Shown here in pieces: positions 1-13,722 of a stretch of DNA of 64,000 nucleotides. Each line of letters opens with the position of its first letter. Within the stretch, counting starts at the first letter, position 1. Source of the DNA: Psoroptes ovis (lineage: Eukaryota > Arthropoda > Arachnida > Sarcoptiformes > Psoroptidae). The notes beneath the pieces were generated by a model. It saw nothing but the letters and a program-made list of their open reading frames with translations, made no database searches and had not been told where the DNA came from. Location: NCBI GenBank assembly GCA_002943765.1, contig PQWQ01000003.1, positions 1,116,001 to 1,180,000 on the forward strand, given 5' to 3'. The translations under genes and the position numbers were made by a program.

Positions 1-3000
1 TTTTTCGGTGGAAAAACAAAGTAGAAAGAAAACAAAAAACAATTTAAAATGCATTACTTTTATCTTCTTTTTGTTTGTTTGTTTATTTATTTGTTTTCCT
101 TGGATGTTAGTTTTGCCTGGAAAAAAAAACATTTATGATGAATAAATAATGCAAAGCTTGAGAGAGGGAAAGAAAAAAAGCAGCAAATAATGTCTTGTAA
201 ACAATAATAATAAGAATATTCCATGAAATAGAAATGAAAATGGTCATCATTTTCATGGTAAGAATGCGAGAAACATTTTACTTTTTTTTTCTGAGAACTT
301 TTTAAATGTAACGAAGAAATCATTTTGAATCACAAAAACAGGATGATATTTCTGCCAAAAAATATCTCATCTGTCGGTGATTTACTCGTAATGATTTCTT
401 CGTTTACCCGGAATAAAATTTTTGTTCTCATTTTATTCTTGTGATGAATACATTTCAAAGAATTGACATTTGAATGCTTCTTGTGTGTACATTCTTTGTC
501 CAAGTGAGTTCATGTGTGTGTAAGTGTAAAAATTCGGTGGTATTCATGTGTGTAACTCCAAGTGTAATTCTCTTGGATATCATCAAATAATATTCAAATT
601 TCGATTATGAATATTGAACAAATTGCATATTGATTGTGATATAATAATATTTATCGGTGAAAATATTACATATAAAAGTCATCAAATTGAAATTATCATT
701 CGACAAATAATTTGATCGACCATTTGACTTTTTAAATCATTAACATGGTGATAATGCCATGAATATTCATTTTTCAAAAATTTTTTTCAAAGAATTTTTC
801 ACACTTCAATTTCCTCAAAGATTTTCAAACATTAAAGTGTCCATTATGGTTGTTTATATTTGAGCATAAGCATCATTTGAATGGCCAAAATTTTTTTTAA
901 AAAGTGAAAATCATTAATCTTATTGCTTTTCTTCAAACAAAAAATGAAGAAAATGTAAGAATTTACACCAAATTATGAATGTATGAATGTGAATTTATAT
1001 ATGAATGAAATATGAATTTATAAATATTCAAAATGAATTTCAGCTTTTTCTCGCTTCAACAAAAAAATCATGGACAAATGCTTTATACAACTGTAAACAT
1101 TTGAAAGATGGAAACAAAAACATCTGCAAAGAATATTTTCTTGGATTTTTTAAAGGAATTTTCAAGAAAAAAATAAAAATAAATAAATTATAATTTACAA
1201 TCAATTAGTTGAAATACATATTTGACATTTACTCTGCATAAAAATGCACACAAAATGTTAAATCTCAATGTTATACGAATGATATTAATTGCAATTGGCC
1301 AATGTTTGCAAGTGCAAGGCAAATTGAAGAAAAAAAAATGAAAAAAAATCAATGAAAATCCTCAGATTTCATAATTCTTTCACCATCGTCTAGTGATGTT
1401 TATTTATTTATTCGTTTATTCTTAAATTCAAATATATTTCAATGTATTATTACATATCGCAATGACAATTTCATTGCAACAATGATATTAATATTAATTT
1501 TAATATGATCAACATGCAATCAATCCATCTTATGGTGGTGATGATGTTGTTGTGGTTTGCTGTTGATGTTGATGAAATTGAACAAATTTTCAATTTTTTC
1601 AAAGACACAAAATTCATAGAAAATTTAAAATGAAAAATCTTCAAGAAAAAAAAACAAATGACAATCAACCACCCAAACATCAACATTTTGATTTTTGAAT
1701 AAAATGAACAACAACAACAACAACAAAAAATATGATTGTTTTCAATGATAAAATACAAAATTTTCTTTGAAAATTAATTGAATTCAATTTTTAAAAAAAA
1801 AGTTTTTCAAAGATTTTTAGAAGATTTTCAATTTTTTTAAAATTAATGAAAGACCATCATTCATTTAGCATCAACAATGTCTATGTATAGTTTGTGTTGG
1901 CATTTCGTTGTGTGTATTGTATGAATATTATTTGTTTTAAAAAAGAAAATTTGTTATTCGTAAGAATATTTTCTATTCAATTTTTTACATGTAAATAAAT
2001 AAATCAAAGTTTTATTCTCTTTCTGATTTCATTTGATTCTTGTTGTATGTTTTTTGTTTTGTTTTTTGTTCAATTAATTATAATTCTTTAATTTCAATTT
2101 TGAATAAAGAAAATGGATTGTAATTTCTTGTTTTCACTAAGATAGAACAAACTAAGATTTCTTCAAGTATTCAATATTTTTTTTTGGCAACGAATCTCAT
2201 TGTACAATAGTAATAAACTTGATGATGATGATGATGATAATAATCATTATCATCAACATTGATATAATAATAATGTTTAATAATGATCAACATTGACGAT
2301 GTAAATGATACATATCAACTGTGTGTGTGATACATATATCAATCGATGCATGAATGGCACGTGAATTCGTACGTTGTACTGTTCTGTTTTTTTCAATAGA
2401 AATTTCTTGTTTCATTTTTTTGTATTTGACATGAAAAAATATGGATTTCAATTTCAAAAAATTTGTGATTATAAGAATAATAATGAAAATTATTTCATTA
2501 TATTTTTCCATCTTCTATTTTTAAAAGCAAATGAATAATAATAATTATAATACTTATAATGATTATTCGAATGATATCATCATTAATGTATTGCATAATT
2601 CATTAAAAATTTGAAAGATTTTAAAACAAAAAAAAAAATAAAAATAAAATGGTCTCTATGTCACATGTCAAATATCATACAAGATCAAATAATTGGATTG
2701 AATGATTTGAAATAAGTGGGAAAATGAATGAATGAATTAATGAAAAAATGATCATCAAAGGTTCAAAGGTCAATCAAGGATTAAATCTTTAATTTTGAGA
2801 ATTAGTTGCGTTAGAATTCAAAGCAAAATCATTGATTAGTTGTGTTTCATAAAAATTTAATTCGATACATCTATCATTTGAAATGATTTTTTTTCTTTTT
2901 GAAAATGATATAAATGACATATCATTGAAATATAATAATAAATTTCTCATATAATGCATCATTTTCTCGCCAAAAATCCGATGCAACATGTCAACGATAA

Positions 3001-3503
3001 TCACAATAATAATAATAATAATGATGATAATCTTGAAAAAAAAATCATTAAATAATCATTAAAAATTTATAAATACTTAATGAGAATTTGATAAGTCTGT
3101 ACAAGCACACACATATCAGTATGTTTCTTATAGTAATATATTTCTAAATTTATATCTGAATATAAATTGAAATATAAATTAGATAATAAATCTCATTATT
3201 GTAATTATTATTATAAGAAATGATTATTCTTTTAATTATTTTTCAAAAATAATAATAATCATCATCATCATTATCATAATAAAATCATCATCAACATAAT
3301 ATAATCATCAATCGACATTATCTTTATTTTATTTCATTTTGTTTGTTGTGTGTGTTTTGTTGCGATTCAATTCAAATACGAATTGATCATAATGCCATTT
3401 TGTACAAAAAGTCAAAAAATGATAAATTTATGAACAAAAATGAAACGAACCGAATCAACAAATTTGAAAGATGAAAAATGAAAAAAATTTTAAATTTGAA
3501 ATA
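1..3503. other. Non-coding A+T-rich DNA
   Basis: No ORF here has a composition or motif that supports coding. The longest reading frames are Ile/Phe/Lys-rich translations of A+T-rich sequence, with interspersed short ATG/ATT microsatellites (for example around 2222-2250 and 3005-3035). It could be intergenic or intronic. Very short exons would be missed by eye. Confidence 0.6.
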
Positions 3504-3585
3504 TTGGGTCGTCCGAAAAGTTTTTAACGCTTTCCAAATGAGACTGCTAGCTTGAAATCGGCAATAATTTTTCGGACAACCTCCG
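3504..3585. mobile_element. Degenerate mariner-like MITE (82 bp)
   Basis: An 82-bp segment flanked by TA dinucleotides (3502-3503 and 3586-3587). It begins TTGGGTCGTCCGAAAAGTT and ends with the imperfect inverse, AATTTTTCGGACAACCTCCG. The GGTTGTCCGAAAAGTT core is the terminal inverted repeat type of Tc1/mariner elements of the mariner group, which insert at TA. There is no room for a transposase, so the copy is non-autonomous. Terminal mismatches suggest it is older than the copy at 12427. Confidence 0.75.
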
Positions 3586-3587
3586 TA

Positions 3588-6500
3588 AAATCCTAAATAT
3601 TTAAAACAAATTCATTTAAAATGAAAAAACTAAAACAAACAAAAACGAACAAACAGCTCATTCATCATTGAATTTTGAATTGAATTAAATGACAAAAAAC
3701 AAAGAAAAATCATTTGGAAATTTTGAACATGGAGAAAATGATGTTGAATCACAATCTCCATAACATACGCCCAACAACAACCAAAATTGAATCTGAATAA
3801 AATAAATATTCTGTCAACTTTTAATTGTCAAATTCAATGTGTGTGTTTTGTGTGTGTGTTCAATTCAATTCCATTTTTCATTTGTTTTTTGCTGATTGTT
3901 TGTGCTGTAATTATTTACAAATTGTATTATGAAAGAATAAAAACTTGTTGCTATTTTTGAATTTCTTGGAAAAAATGAAAAATTCTTCTTCACTGAATAA
4001 TAAATCTCATTTATATATTGAAAAGATGAAATGATCCATTTAAGTGAATCTTTCAATGATGATGATGATGATGATGATATTTGTTTCTATTTGCTTTGTA
4101 TTCCAATGATAATTGTTGATCTGAATATTTTAAATGAATTTTTTATTTATTCAAAATAAAATAAATTGAATCAATTTTCATTTACAAAAAAAAAATGAAA
4201 TGTAATTGAAAAATTTGATTATTTTGATTATTATTTTCAAATGAAGAATAAGAACAAATCGTGTAATTTCTTCCTTGTTCTCGATGATTATGGTTTCCAA
4301 TGATGGTGTTTCCAGTGGTTATGGTTATTATGTGAATTTTTCATTTTTGTTCTTTATTTTTAAAGATTTTTGAAATCAAAGAATTCCTCGTTTTTGCTGT
4401 CAAATGACAACAACAAGTAATTAATGAATGAACAAGTATTAATATAAGAAAAAAAGTCAACAGCCAATTAAACAAGTGGTAGGGAGTGATTCATACATGA
4501 TTCACATCAATGTTCGTATCATCCTACTTTTGAATTTTTGATTAAACAAATATTAATTTTCAAATTTGAAGTAAGAAAAACAAAATATTTTGACAGAACA
4601 CACAGAATTTAAGTAGAAACATTTGAAATAACAAAATATTATTGAAAATGTTACACCCAAAACTGATCATCATCTATCTATTGATTGTCAGTTTTGATTT
4701 GAAAATCCAACATGTTTGTATATGATATTTGAAACATGAACCCATCTATTAATTGAAAATGAAAAAATCTTAAATTTTCAATTTGTACATTTTATATTAA
4801 TTCAATATTTGTTGCAATAGATACAATGATAGATGCAGCACCAATTATTCAATTTGATATGTGAATACATGTAAATTATCTGTATCATTTGTCATTTGTT
4901 TTTATTTCATTTTTCCCCATTTTCTTGGAATTTTATTCAATTTCATTCCATTTTTATCATTGATTCGTTGTTTACTTCAGAAAAAAAAATATTCAAAAAT
5001 GAATTCACTGACTTAAAATAATAATAATCACAATTATTATTATCATCATTATCATTATGATATTCAGTTTTGTAAATAATCAACGGCTGACATTATGAAT
5101 TTTAAAACATTTATTTACATTAGAAATAAACATTTCTTCTGTCTAATTCTTTGGCTGTGTTGCACTGATTGCGTAGGATGCTGCTGTTTTCGATAAAACA
5201 AAAATTGATGTACAAGTTAATGAATCAAAAAAATATTCGAAATCGAAAAACATAACCGGTATATTTATTTATTTTTTGCTTCAGAAATGTATGAATGTTG
5301 CAAAATCTGATTAATGTATGCGTGTGTGTGTGTGTTTATGTGTGTATTTCGTTTTGGTAATTTGTTTTTTTCGCCCACAATTTTTCTCGATTTTTGTTCT
5401 CTGATAATTCACACCGTTTTTAAAATATTCACTTGTAAGTATTTTATATACATTGATATTAGTTTGATCCACATTTCATGATAAAAATTATTCGTTATTT
5501 CTTCTTCTCAAAATTAAATTCCTTAAGAAAATATAACTGATGAATAAATGTGACATATTTCAGTCAAAAAAAAAATGATGATGACAAGTATTTATTTCTG
5601 TTTATTTTTCTACGAATATTATACAAGTAATACTGTGCGGTCTATGACAGTTTGCCCGTGTCACTTTCTTTCAATGAAATACAAATACGGGGGCCCATGG
5701 TTATCTTTGAAATGTCATCGTTTTTTTTTTCACTTTTTTCAATGTAAAAAAAATATTTCAAAAAATGATGCTAAATTTAGATACAAACATATGAATTGTC
5801 AGAAAAAAAATTGTAATATAAATAAACGAATAAATGAATATTCTTGAATAAATACAAACAGAAAATAATAATAAATTAGCCGGCTTTAAAATTTCAAACA
5901 TTTAAATTTTTGTTTTTTCTTTCAAAAAGAAAATTTATTGCCATTAAATAAACAAACAAACATCTTGGATATTGGCTTACAAACTTGTGAACACGACTTA
6001 CAAATACACAACATTCAAAATACATCCATCTTTGATCGTAACGCGATCATTTCATTGTGCTCTATGATGTGTTTCTACGAAAAAAAACTACCTGATTGAA
6101 TCACTTTAAATGCTTCGTGCATTCGTTGAAATGAAATAATAAATATACTTTGTGTCAATGTACATTTTCCTATGATGTTTCGGTGAATGATGATGATAAT
6201 TAATTAATTTATTCGTTTATTTTTTGTCAGGAAAATAAATATTCATTTTCCATTTAATTCAATTCATTTCCATTGAATTCATCACATTTCATTGAATTAA
6301 ATTCAAAAACATATCATATATCACAGATTTATCATCAATGTTTATACATAGTACAACATCAGCAGTCTCAACAGTGTGTTTCGATTGAATTTCTTCGTTT
6401 TTTTTTCATTTCCTTTTAAATGTCAAATTTTTCAAAGAAATTTTAATGAAAATTTAATCAAATGAAATTAGAAGAAAACAGTTTCCAAATAAATGGAAAC

Positions 6501-9500
6501 AAATCAACGAAAAACAACTTTCAACAAAGTTTTTGATTATTTTGCATTCACCCGGTTTTTACAAGATTGAAAAAAATAGAAATTTTTTCAATTAAATTCA
6601 TCGTATTCATCTCTGCATATCATTTCATTTCATTCTAACGCTGAGCACACTATGCATCCTCAGGTGTCGAGACAGCCACAAATTTTTTTTTTTGTTGGTG
6701 TATTTGTGATCGTGTGGGTGATATCATTTCAATAATTGAACATATTTGCATTGATTTTAAATGCGAAGAAATAAATTCAAAAATTTTTCATTCAAATTTA
6801 ATTGAAATTAAAATAATTTCAATTTTGAAATTTTTCCTATTTTTTATTTCGTAAATTAAAATTTTCATTGTTAATATTTGAATTGCAACATTTGTTACTA
6901 ATATTATTCCACATATTTCTGATTATTTTCCGAGAATCGACGAAAAAACATTTTCAATTGAAAATAGATAGATATGGAGAGAAATAACCTGAAATTTTAA
7001 ATTTCCGAAAATTTTCAATTTAAAATTTTACCGCTCAAACGTACGTGTACATGTTCATCATATGTTCAAATGTTTGAAATTTAAAATATACGAATGAATG
7101 ACAATTTGACAATTTTTTTCACAAATAACAAATGATAATTAATTGATTGTTTTCTATGCATCAAATTTCCAAAAAATTTTCCGAAAAATTTTCATTTTAA
7201 TTAAAACATGAAATTATTCATTTCATTCATTCATTTTGAAAGTTTGAAAATGTGGAACATCATTAAAAATTTTTAAAGGTATATTATTAAAAATTTCAAA
7301 TTTATTATCCTTGTTTGAATGAATATTATTCAAAGATGATTATACTAGAAAAAATAATAATTTGAAGCTCTTCAATTTATTTATTTCTATTTTTTTGTTA
7401 AATAATTATTTATTATCCGGTGAAAGTGAAATATTCATTCATTTATTTCATTTCAAAATTTTAATTCTTTGCCTCGAAATTTCGCTTTTCATTTCGGCAA
7501 AATTTTTCACAGCGAATCATGACAAAATACTCGAAGAATTATGCATTTTTGATCAATGAATACACGGTGTACGATTTCATTCGAGTATTTGCCACCAACA
7601 CTATTTGCTACGGCTGTAGCTGCTATTGCAGCAGCTTTTCAATTTTTTATTAATTCGAATTTCAGCCATTCATTTTTCCATATATTTTTCAAAAATGAAA
7701 ATTTTCATATGAAATATAACGGCCCTAAAAAATGTGAAAATTTTAATTAAAATTTGAAAAATTGTATTTGAAATTTCATTTTTTGGCTGAAATTCTCCAG
7801 GATCGGATAATAAATATTGCATTTTTTCCTTGAAATTGGAACAAATTCATGAAGTTCTTTGAATATTTTCGAGAATCTACACGCATATCAGATGTTGCAA
7901 GGTCTTAAGAATACACGATATACTGTAGTATATGCAACAATACGTGATATTCAGGAATATTTTTTCTTGCTCTTTAAGAATAACCGGAAAAAATAGATTA
8001 ATGGCAGGTGCATTCATTTGCCAAATTCATTTTCATTATTCTCATTATTATTATTATGTAATTTTCAGCTTTTGAATTTTGTTATGGTATACAACGAGGA
8101 GACTAAAATACAAATGAAATCCTTACATTTATTTATTCGTTTATTCATTATTATTATTATTCTAATTCAAACATCCCAAAGAGCTTTGTTTTTTTAATTT
8201 TTTCCCGTTTATTCAGTTGCATTTTTCATCGAAATAACAAAAATTCATTTTGCATGTATTCAAATGAACATCAAAGACAGATGCAAATACACATGGTGAT
8301 TAACGATTCAAATTAAATAAAAATATGAAAAATATTTTTATTTTTTTTTTTTTATTAAGAATCGTTGAGTTCAACAATGTAAAAAACAACTTGGGAGCAG
8401 CAAAGTGCAGTAGAAATGAAGTCGAAATTAATGTCAAAATTCATATGAAACAAAATTACAATTTTTTTTACAATGAATTATTTGTATTGTTGTTGTTGTC
8501 GTTGTGAATATTGTTCCAGCAAAACAAATCCAATGGCAAATGAAAATAAAACAAATTATGAAATATGAAAAATTTCATCCATTAATCTATTCATTTATTC
8601 ATGAATTGTTTAAATAATAGATTTATCTTGAATAACAAACACAATGAAAAAAATTTGTTGAAATTATCATTGATCAAAGGGAATATTTGCGTGAATATTT
8701 GAAAATAACGTGTCAAACCAATTTTCAATGTTTTTGTGATTTTAAATTGTATCATTAATTATTGTTCAGTCGTTTGAGGAGAAAAATTATTATGAACAAC
8801 AATCTTTGACATTTTTTTCCTACTGAAAACATACGTATGAATGAACTTTATATAATTTTGCACAATTCGGTTGTTGTCGGTGAATATAATTCAATGAAAA
8901 ATCATTAATAAAAATAATAAAGTACCGAATATTGAAAAATGTTCCGGCAAAATAATGTTTAAACAATAATAATATTCCAAAAATTATAATGATAAAAACA
9001 AGTATTGTGTATTATAATACCTTTAGTGAGTGTTGAAATTCTGTCGGAATTTTCTGTTTTTACCGACAAAATTCTTTTTGATTCAATTTTTCACTTTCAA
9101 ATTCCATCTCATTGTTCATCTTTGTTTTATATTGAAAAATGTTATTTCGATTAAAAATTTTCATCGTCAAAGATGTGTGAGAAAAAAAAATTCAATGTTT
9201 ATTCATTTCACCTTTATTGTTCCTATTATCATTATTATTCTACCGTTATTATAATTATGATCATAATTATTATTTTTCAAAGCATTTCAGAAGAATAATA
9301 GACAGAATTTCAAAGAATTCATATTGGAACAATAAGAATTTTTGCTTAGAAATTTCGCTGTTTTTCGCTACCTTTTTATTTATGAATTCAAAGAAATTTA
9401 TTCGCTTTTATTCGCTTAATGTTTGAATGCTTCCATTGAATTCAAACAAAAACAAAAAACACAATGAAAATATGAGTAAATAAACTAAAAACATAGAATA

Positions 9501-12426
9501 AATATTCAAAGATGAAAAATTTTAATTTAATTAAATATTTTTTTTCCATAATATTCATAGTAATAAATAACGAATAATGATAACAAAAATTGAGTGCATA
9601 AGAAGATTATTTATATTTCATAGGATATAAATGTATTTTTTGAAATAATTTTTTCCAAAAAAGACAAAAAAATTTCATTGTAGTCTAAAGAGGTAGTCTA
9701 GTTTATTTTCCTACTATTTTAAATAGCATTTTCACATCAAAATTCCATCATTTTTGTATCATTCTGTTATTATCATTATTGATGTCGTTTGTTATTGTTA
9801 TACTATGTTTTCACCCTATTTTTTTCGAATATTATTATTATTTGTCAAAGAATTATTTCTTGGAAATAAATAATAAAAGAATATCAAGTAGAAAAATTCA
9901 AAATTTGAATTTTGTCAAATAAAAAAAAAAAAGAAAACAAAACATCATTTTCCATTGAACATGTTAAACACAATAGTATGAAAAGTGATAATACATTAGA
10001 CCAAATATGACTTGAAACCTTGTAATATAATAAGCCTATCATTTCATGCATTCATAATATGCATGAAAATTTCTTAGGGAAATTCAAGTAAAAGAGAAAG
10101 AAAAGAATTTAATAAGTCGAAAAGAGGTGAAGAGGCTGAAAAACAACAAAAATTTCAAAAATAATACCAACAATAATCAGATAATCAGATGTATAAGAAT
10201 CGATGTTCATTATTTTATTTTTGAAATTTGAAATTTGACATTTTTTTGAGAGAATTTAAACTAAAAATAAATTGATTTTAAATTTAATAATTTTTGATCA
10301 AGCAAAGTCTCATGGATTCAAAAATTTTTCCGTCAAATAATCGATATTTAACTTGATAAATAATCAATTCTGTCTGACATTTGATTGATGAAAATTCAGA
10401 AAATTTGATCGCAAGTCATGAATTTGTAGGATAATTCATGAAATGTTCATATTTGTTATTATTACCAAGCCAAAATACTTGCACAAACGTCGAGCATATG
10501 ATGCCATATTTGTCGATGATTGTTGATTGATAATTAAATTTCACGGTGAAAAAAATCAGAGTAAATATTTCAGAGCATTAAATGAATGATTTCCGATGGT
10601 GAATAAATGATTCACGAACCAAAAATAAACAAAATCAGTTGAACAATGTTCAACTCAAATGATGATAATAATTTCATTATTAATAATTTGAACATTTCTC
10701 CTTTGGTACCCAAAGAATGCCAAATATAAATCAGTGTTTTGTAAACAAATTCGCCGTGTATTCACGAGTAATTTAAATATTATCATTATTTCATAGGCAA
10801 GAGCACGAGGCAGAGGAAAAATGTCAAGAATTATTATTATCATCACAATGATTATTATGCTAATGATGATCATCAATTGAAAAATCAAGAATGCTTTCAT
10901 TTTTACTTTTTTGATTTCATCTCTTTATTCACTTCCCTGATTAATGGCAGTAATGAATTCATGATTGCGTTTGTTCCAAAACATTATTGTTTGCTTGTTG
11001 GATTGATTGTTTGTTTTACTTGTTCATTTATTTATTTATTTATCTATTTCCACATTCAAAATATGAATTCAAATTTCGTTTGTCAAATTTTTACATATTT
11101 CTCCTGTTCTCCTTGATTTTCTCCTTATTCAATCCTTTCAAACATATTTTAACATCAATTGTGTGTGTGTGTTCGTGCATTGTGCACTTTAATTTTACCC
11201 AAATGCACACAAATACATTTGACATTTTATCATTATTTTCATTCATTCATTCACCGATATGTTCAGCCGGTTGAATACTAAACAATTTTTAGAAAAAAAT
11301 ATACAAAGGTATATTTAATATACTTCCATTATTGTTTGTGTTTATTTGTGTTTTACAATCAAATCAAAATCAAATGGAATTTTTTTCCTGTTATTTTTGA
11401 ATATCGAAATGAAAATTTCATTTAATTTGATTTCCATCAATGAAATTGACTACAAATTCATTGTTGAAATTTGAAAAAGATGAAGAAATTTTCTAAAAAT
11501 TCAAAATTTTAAATAAAAAAATTCCTGCTTGAAACACGAAATCTTTGAATTTTCTTTTCGGAATCTTTATGAATTTTAAAAATATTTAAAATTTAAAAAA
11601 TTTATATTCATTTGATGGAAGAGAATATATTCAAAAATAATATTATCATTTCCATTCATTCATTCATTTATTTTTGATATTCAAATATTCAAAAAAAAAA
11701 AAAAATTCAAAGATGTAATTTGAATATTAGTGTTCATGTTTGATTGAAGAATTTCAACAATAAAAAAAGAAGAAAGAATATTCCTTGAATTTGATGAGAT
11801 TTTGTTTTTTGTTATTGTTCTTTTTTCTTAGAAAAAAGGGAGAGAAAATCATAAATTTTTCCATTTTTATTCTTGAATATTTCTTTGAAAAAATTCAAAA
11901 TTCAAACATTGTCAATAATGATAATAATAAAGAATCATAAAATTTTGATGTCAAACGAATTCAAATGAAATAAAATAACAATAAAAAAAAATTTCGATGG
12001 AAAATTTATTTTATTCTTATTGGATTTTTTGAATATTTTCCAAAAGTTTTAATACATTATTCTCTGTGTTCATGTGTGTTTGCTTTAATTTATTTTTTAT
12101 TTCATTTATTTTCACAATGAATCATTGAATAAAATGGATAAACTTTGAAGAAGAAGAAGAAGAAGAAGAAAAAAAACAATAAAATTTGAATACAATTTTA
12201 AAATTTTAAAATTTTACAATTCTTGTGTTGTGTTTTGATGCTGCCATTCACCATCATCATCATCATCAATGAATGATTAAATTGATTCAATGTTTGAAAT
12301 TTTTCCATCGAAATTCTTGGCCACTTTTTTCTCCGAAATATCCAGTGAAAAAAAAATATTCAAATTACCATCAAAAAGTTTGATATTTATTGGTCATTCA
12401 TTCATTTATCGATAGACAAAAATATA
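3588..12426. other. Non-coding A+T-rich DNA
   Basis: I see no supported gene. Open frames such as 5575-5847, 7362-7559, 9030-9254 and 10877-11274 are Phe/Ile/Asn/Lys-rich with no recognisable domain. A small G+C-richer patch lies near 5635-5705, and a (GAA)8 run at 12147-12170. Confidence 0.55.
12147..12170. repeat. (GAA)8 microsatellite
   Basis: Eight uninterrupted GAA units followed by an A-run. It is a simple sequence repeat in non-coding DNA. Confidence 0.9.
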
Positions 12427-12506
12427 TTAGGTTGTCCGAAAAGTTGGGGCAGATTATCATTAGCAACTCTATTGATTAAGCCGGATGAACTTTTCGGACA
12501 ACCTAA
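12427..12506. mobile_element. Mariner-like MITE (80 bp) with perfect inverted repeats
   Basis: The element starts TTAGGTTGTCCGAAAAGTT (12427-12445) and ends with its exact reverse complement (12488-12506). This gives 19-bp perfect terminal inverted repeats around a 42-bp core. TA dinucleotides flank both ends (12425-12426 and 12507-12508), matching the TA target duplication of Tc1/mariner transposons. At 80 bp it cannot encode a transposase, so it must be moved in trans. It is related to the degenerate copy at 3504-3585 through the terminal repeats; the cores show no obvious similarity. Confidence 0.92.
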
Positions 12507-13491
12507 TATATTGATGTGCATACATATAATACTTATAAATGAATATTGTCGAACATAGATCACACAATTGGCTAATTTACTTTGTATTTTCTACAAAAAT
12601 AAAAATTCAAATAAAAAGTTTTAAATTTTTTATTTTATTTTTTTTTTATTCTGCAAGAATTTTAGATTGAATCATCAAATTCTTTCCATCGTACTCACAC
12701 ACACTTGCATATATTTTTTGATACATTTTGGACCAATAGGACCAATTGAATGAATTCTGGCCAATATATTTTTTATTTTATTTTATATTTTATTCAATTT
12801 TTATTATTATTCAATGATTTGAATTTTATTTTATTTAATTTTTTAGCTTTTTTCCATCGAAAGATTCAATACATTGTTATTGAATGATTAAATTCCATTT
12901 CATTTCATTTTGCTTTGTATTGTTGCTTTATGATTCCCAATTGGTTTTCACCATTTTATTTTATTTTATCGTTTTTTCCCGAATTTCATCTACAATGATT
13001 ATATATTCAATTGCTTAGTCGGGTGTTTGGATAATTTGCCAATTAAAATTCGTGACATATCCGTGCTTGCTTGCAGAAAAAAAATGGATGACCAATTGAA
13101 TAATAACCGTAGAAACGTATAGCCTTAGAAACTGAATGACAAAATATTGCAAAGTATTCAAAAAAAAGTGAAAATGAAATGAAATGAAATTTTATAATTT
13201 AATTTACAAATCTCTTAATTTTTGGTTGTAAAAATTGAAAATTTTTTATTATTATTTCTATGAAATCATCAAAATTTATGATTATTTGTGTGTGTGTATT
13301 AAGCGCTTTATTAATCAATGACTTTTTTTTCTGGGTATCATAATCAATACGCTTGAGATTATCGAATTTTTTTCGTAAATTAATTGATTACATTGGTGGA
13401 CAATAATAATTTTTGATTATTTGAGATCATTTGAAGAGTTCTGTATTACTTCATTAAAAATTGCTGAAGATCATAAGTTCATTATTGTTTT

Positions 13492-13722
13492 TTGTTCGAT
13501 CATTATTATTATGATTATGATGAACCAAGACATCGATCCAAGACAATCAACGACAATGATGACCATAACAAAATTGATTACATCATTCTCAAGAATTTCT
13601 CATCGCCAAAAACAAAGATGCAGCTCAAGAAATTCTTGAGAATTTCACCAGAATCATCCATAATATTGAATTTATCACTACGAATCGATACATTTCTTTG
13701 TTCTTCTGATGAAATCGAATAA
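13492..13722 (+). CDS. Possible small ORF or exon, 76 codons, unknown
   Basis: The first dozen codons come from an ATT/ATG-rich tract and are Asp/Tyr-rich. From about residue 12 the translation has balanced charged residues (Arg, Lys, Asp, Glu) and a Ser/Leu-rich C-terminus ending SSDEIE before TAA. That differs from the Phe/Ile/Asn translations typical of non-coding sequence here. Against it, the coding stretch overlaps a 15-bp inverted repeat (13585-13599 with 13629-13643), another frame is open across the same bases, and I see no domain. It is unrecognised and may be chance. Confidence 0.15.
   Translation: MFDHYYYDYDEPRHRSKTINDNDDHNKIDYIILKNFSSPKTKMQLKKFLRISPESSIILNLSLRIDTFLCSSDEIE

Noticed and set aside
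5575..5847. 90-codon plus-strand frame with a short G+C-rich patch
   Set aside because: Apart from about 70 bases the composition is Phe/Lys/Asn noise, and no motif, splice site or homologue is recognised.
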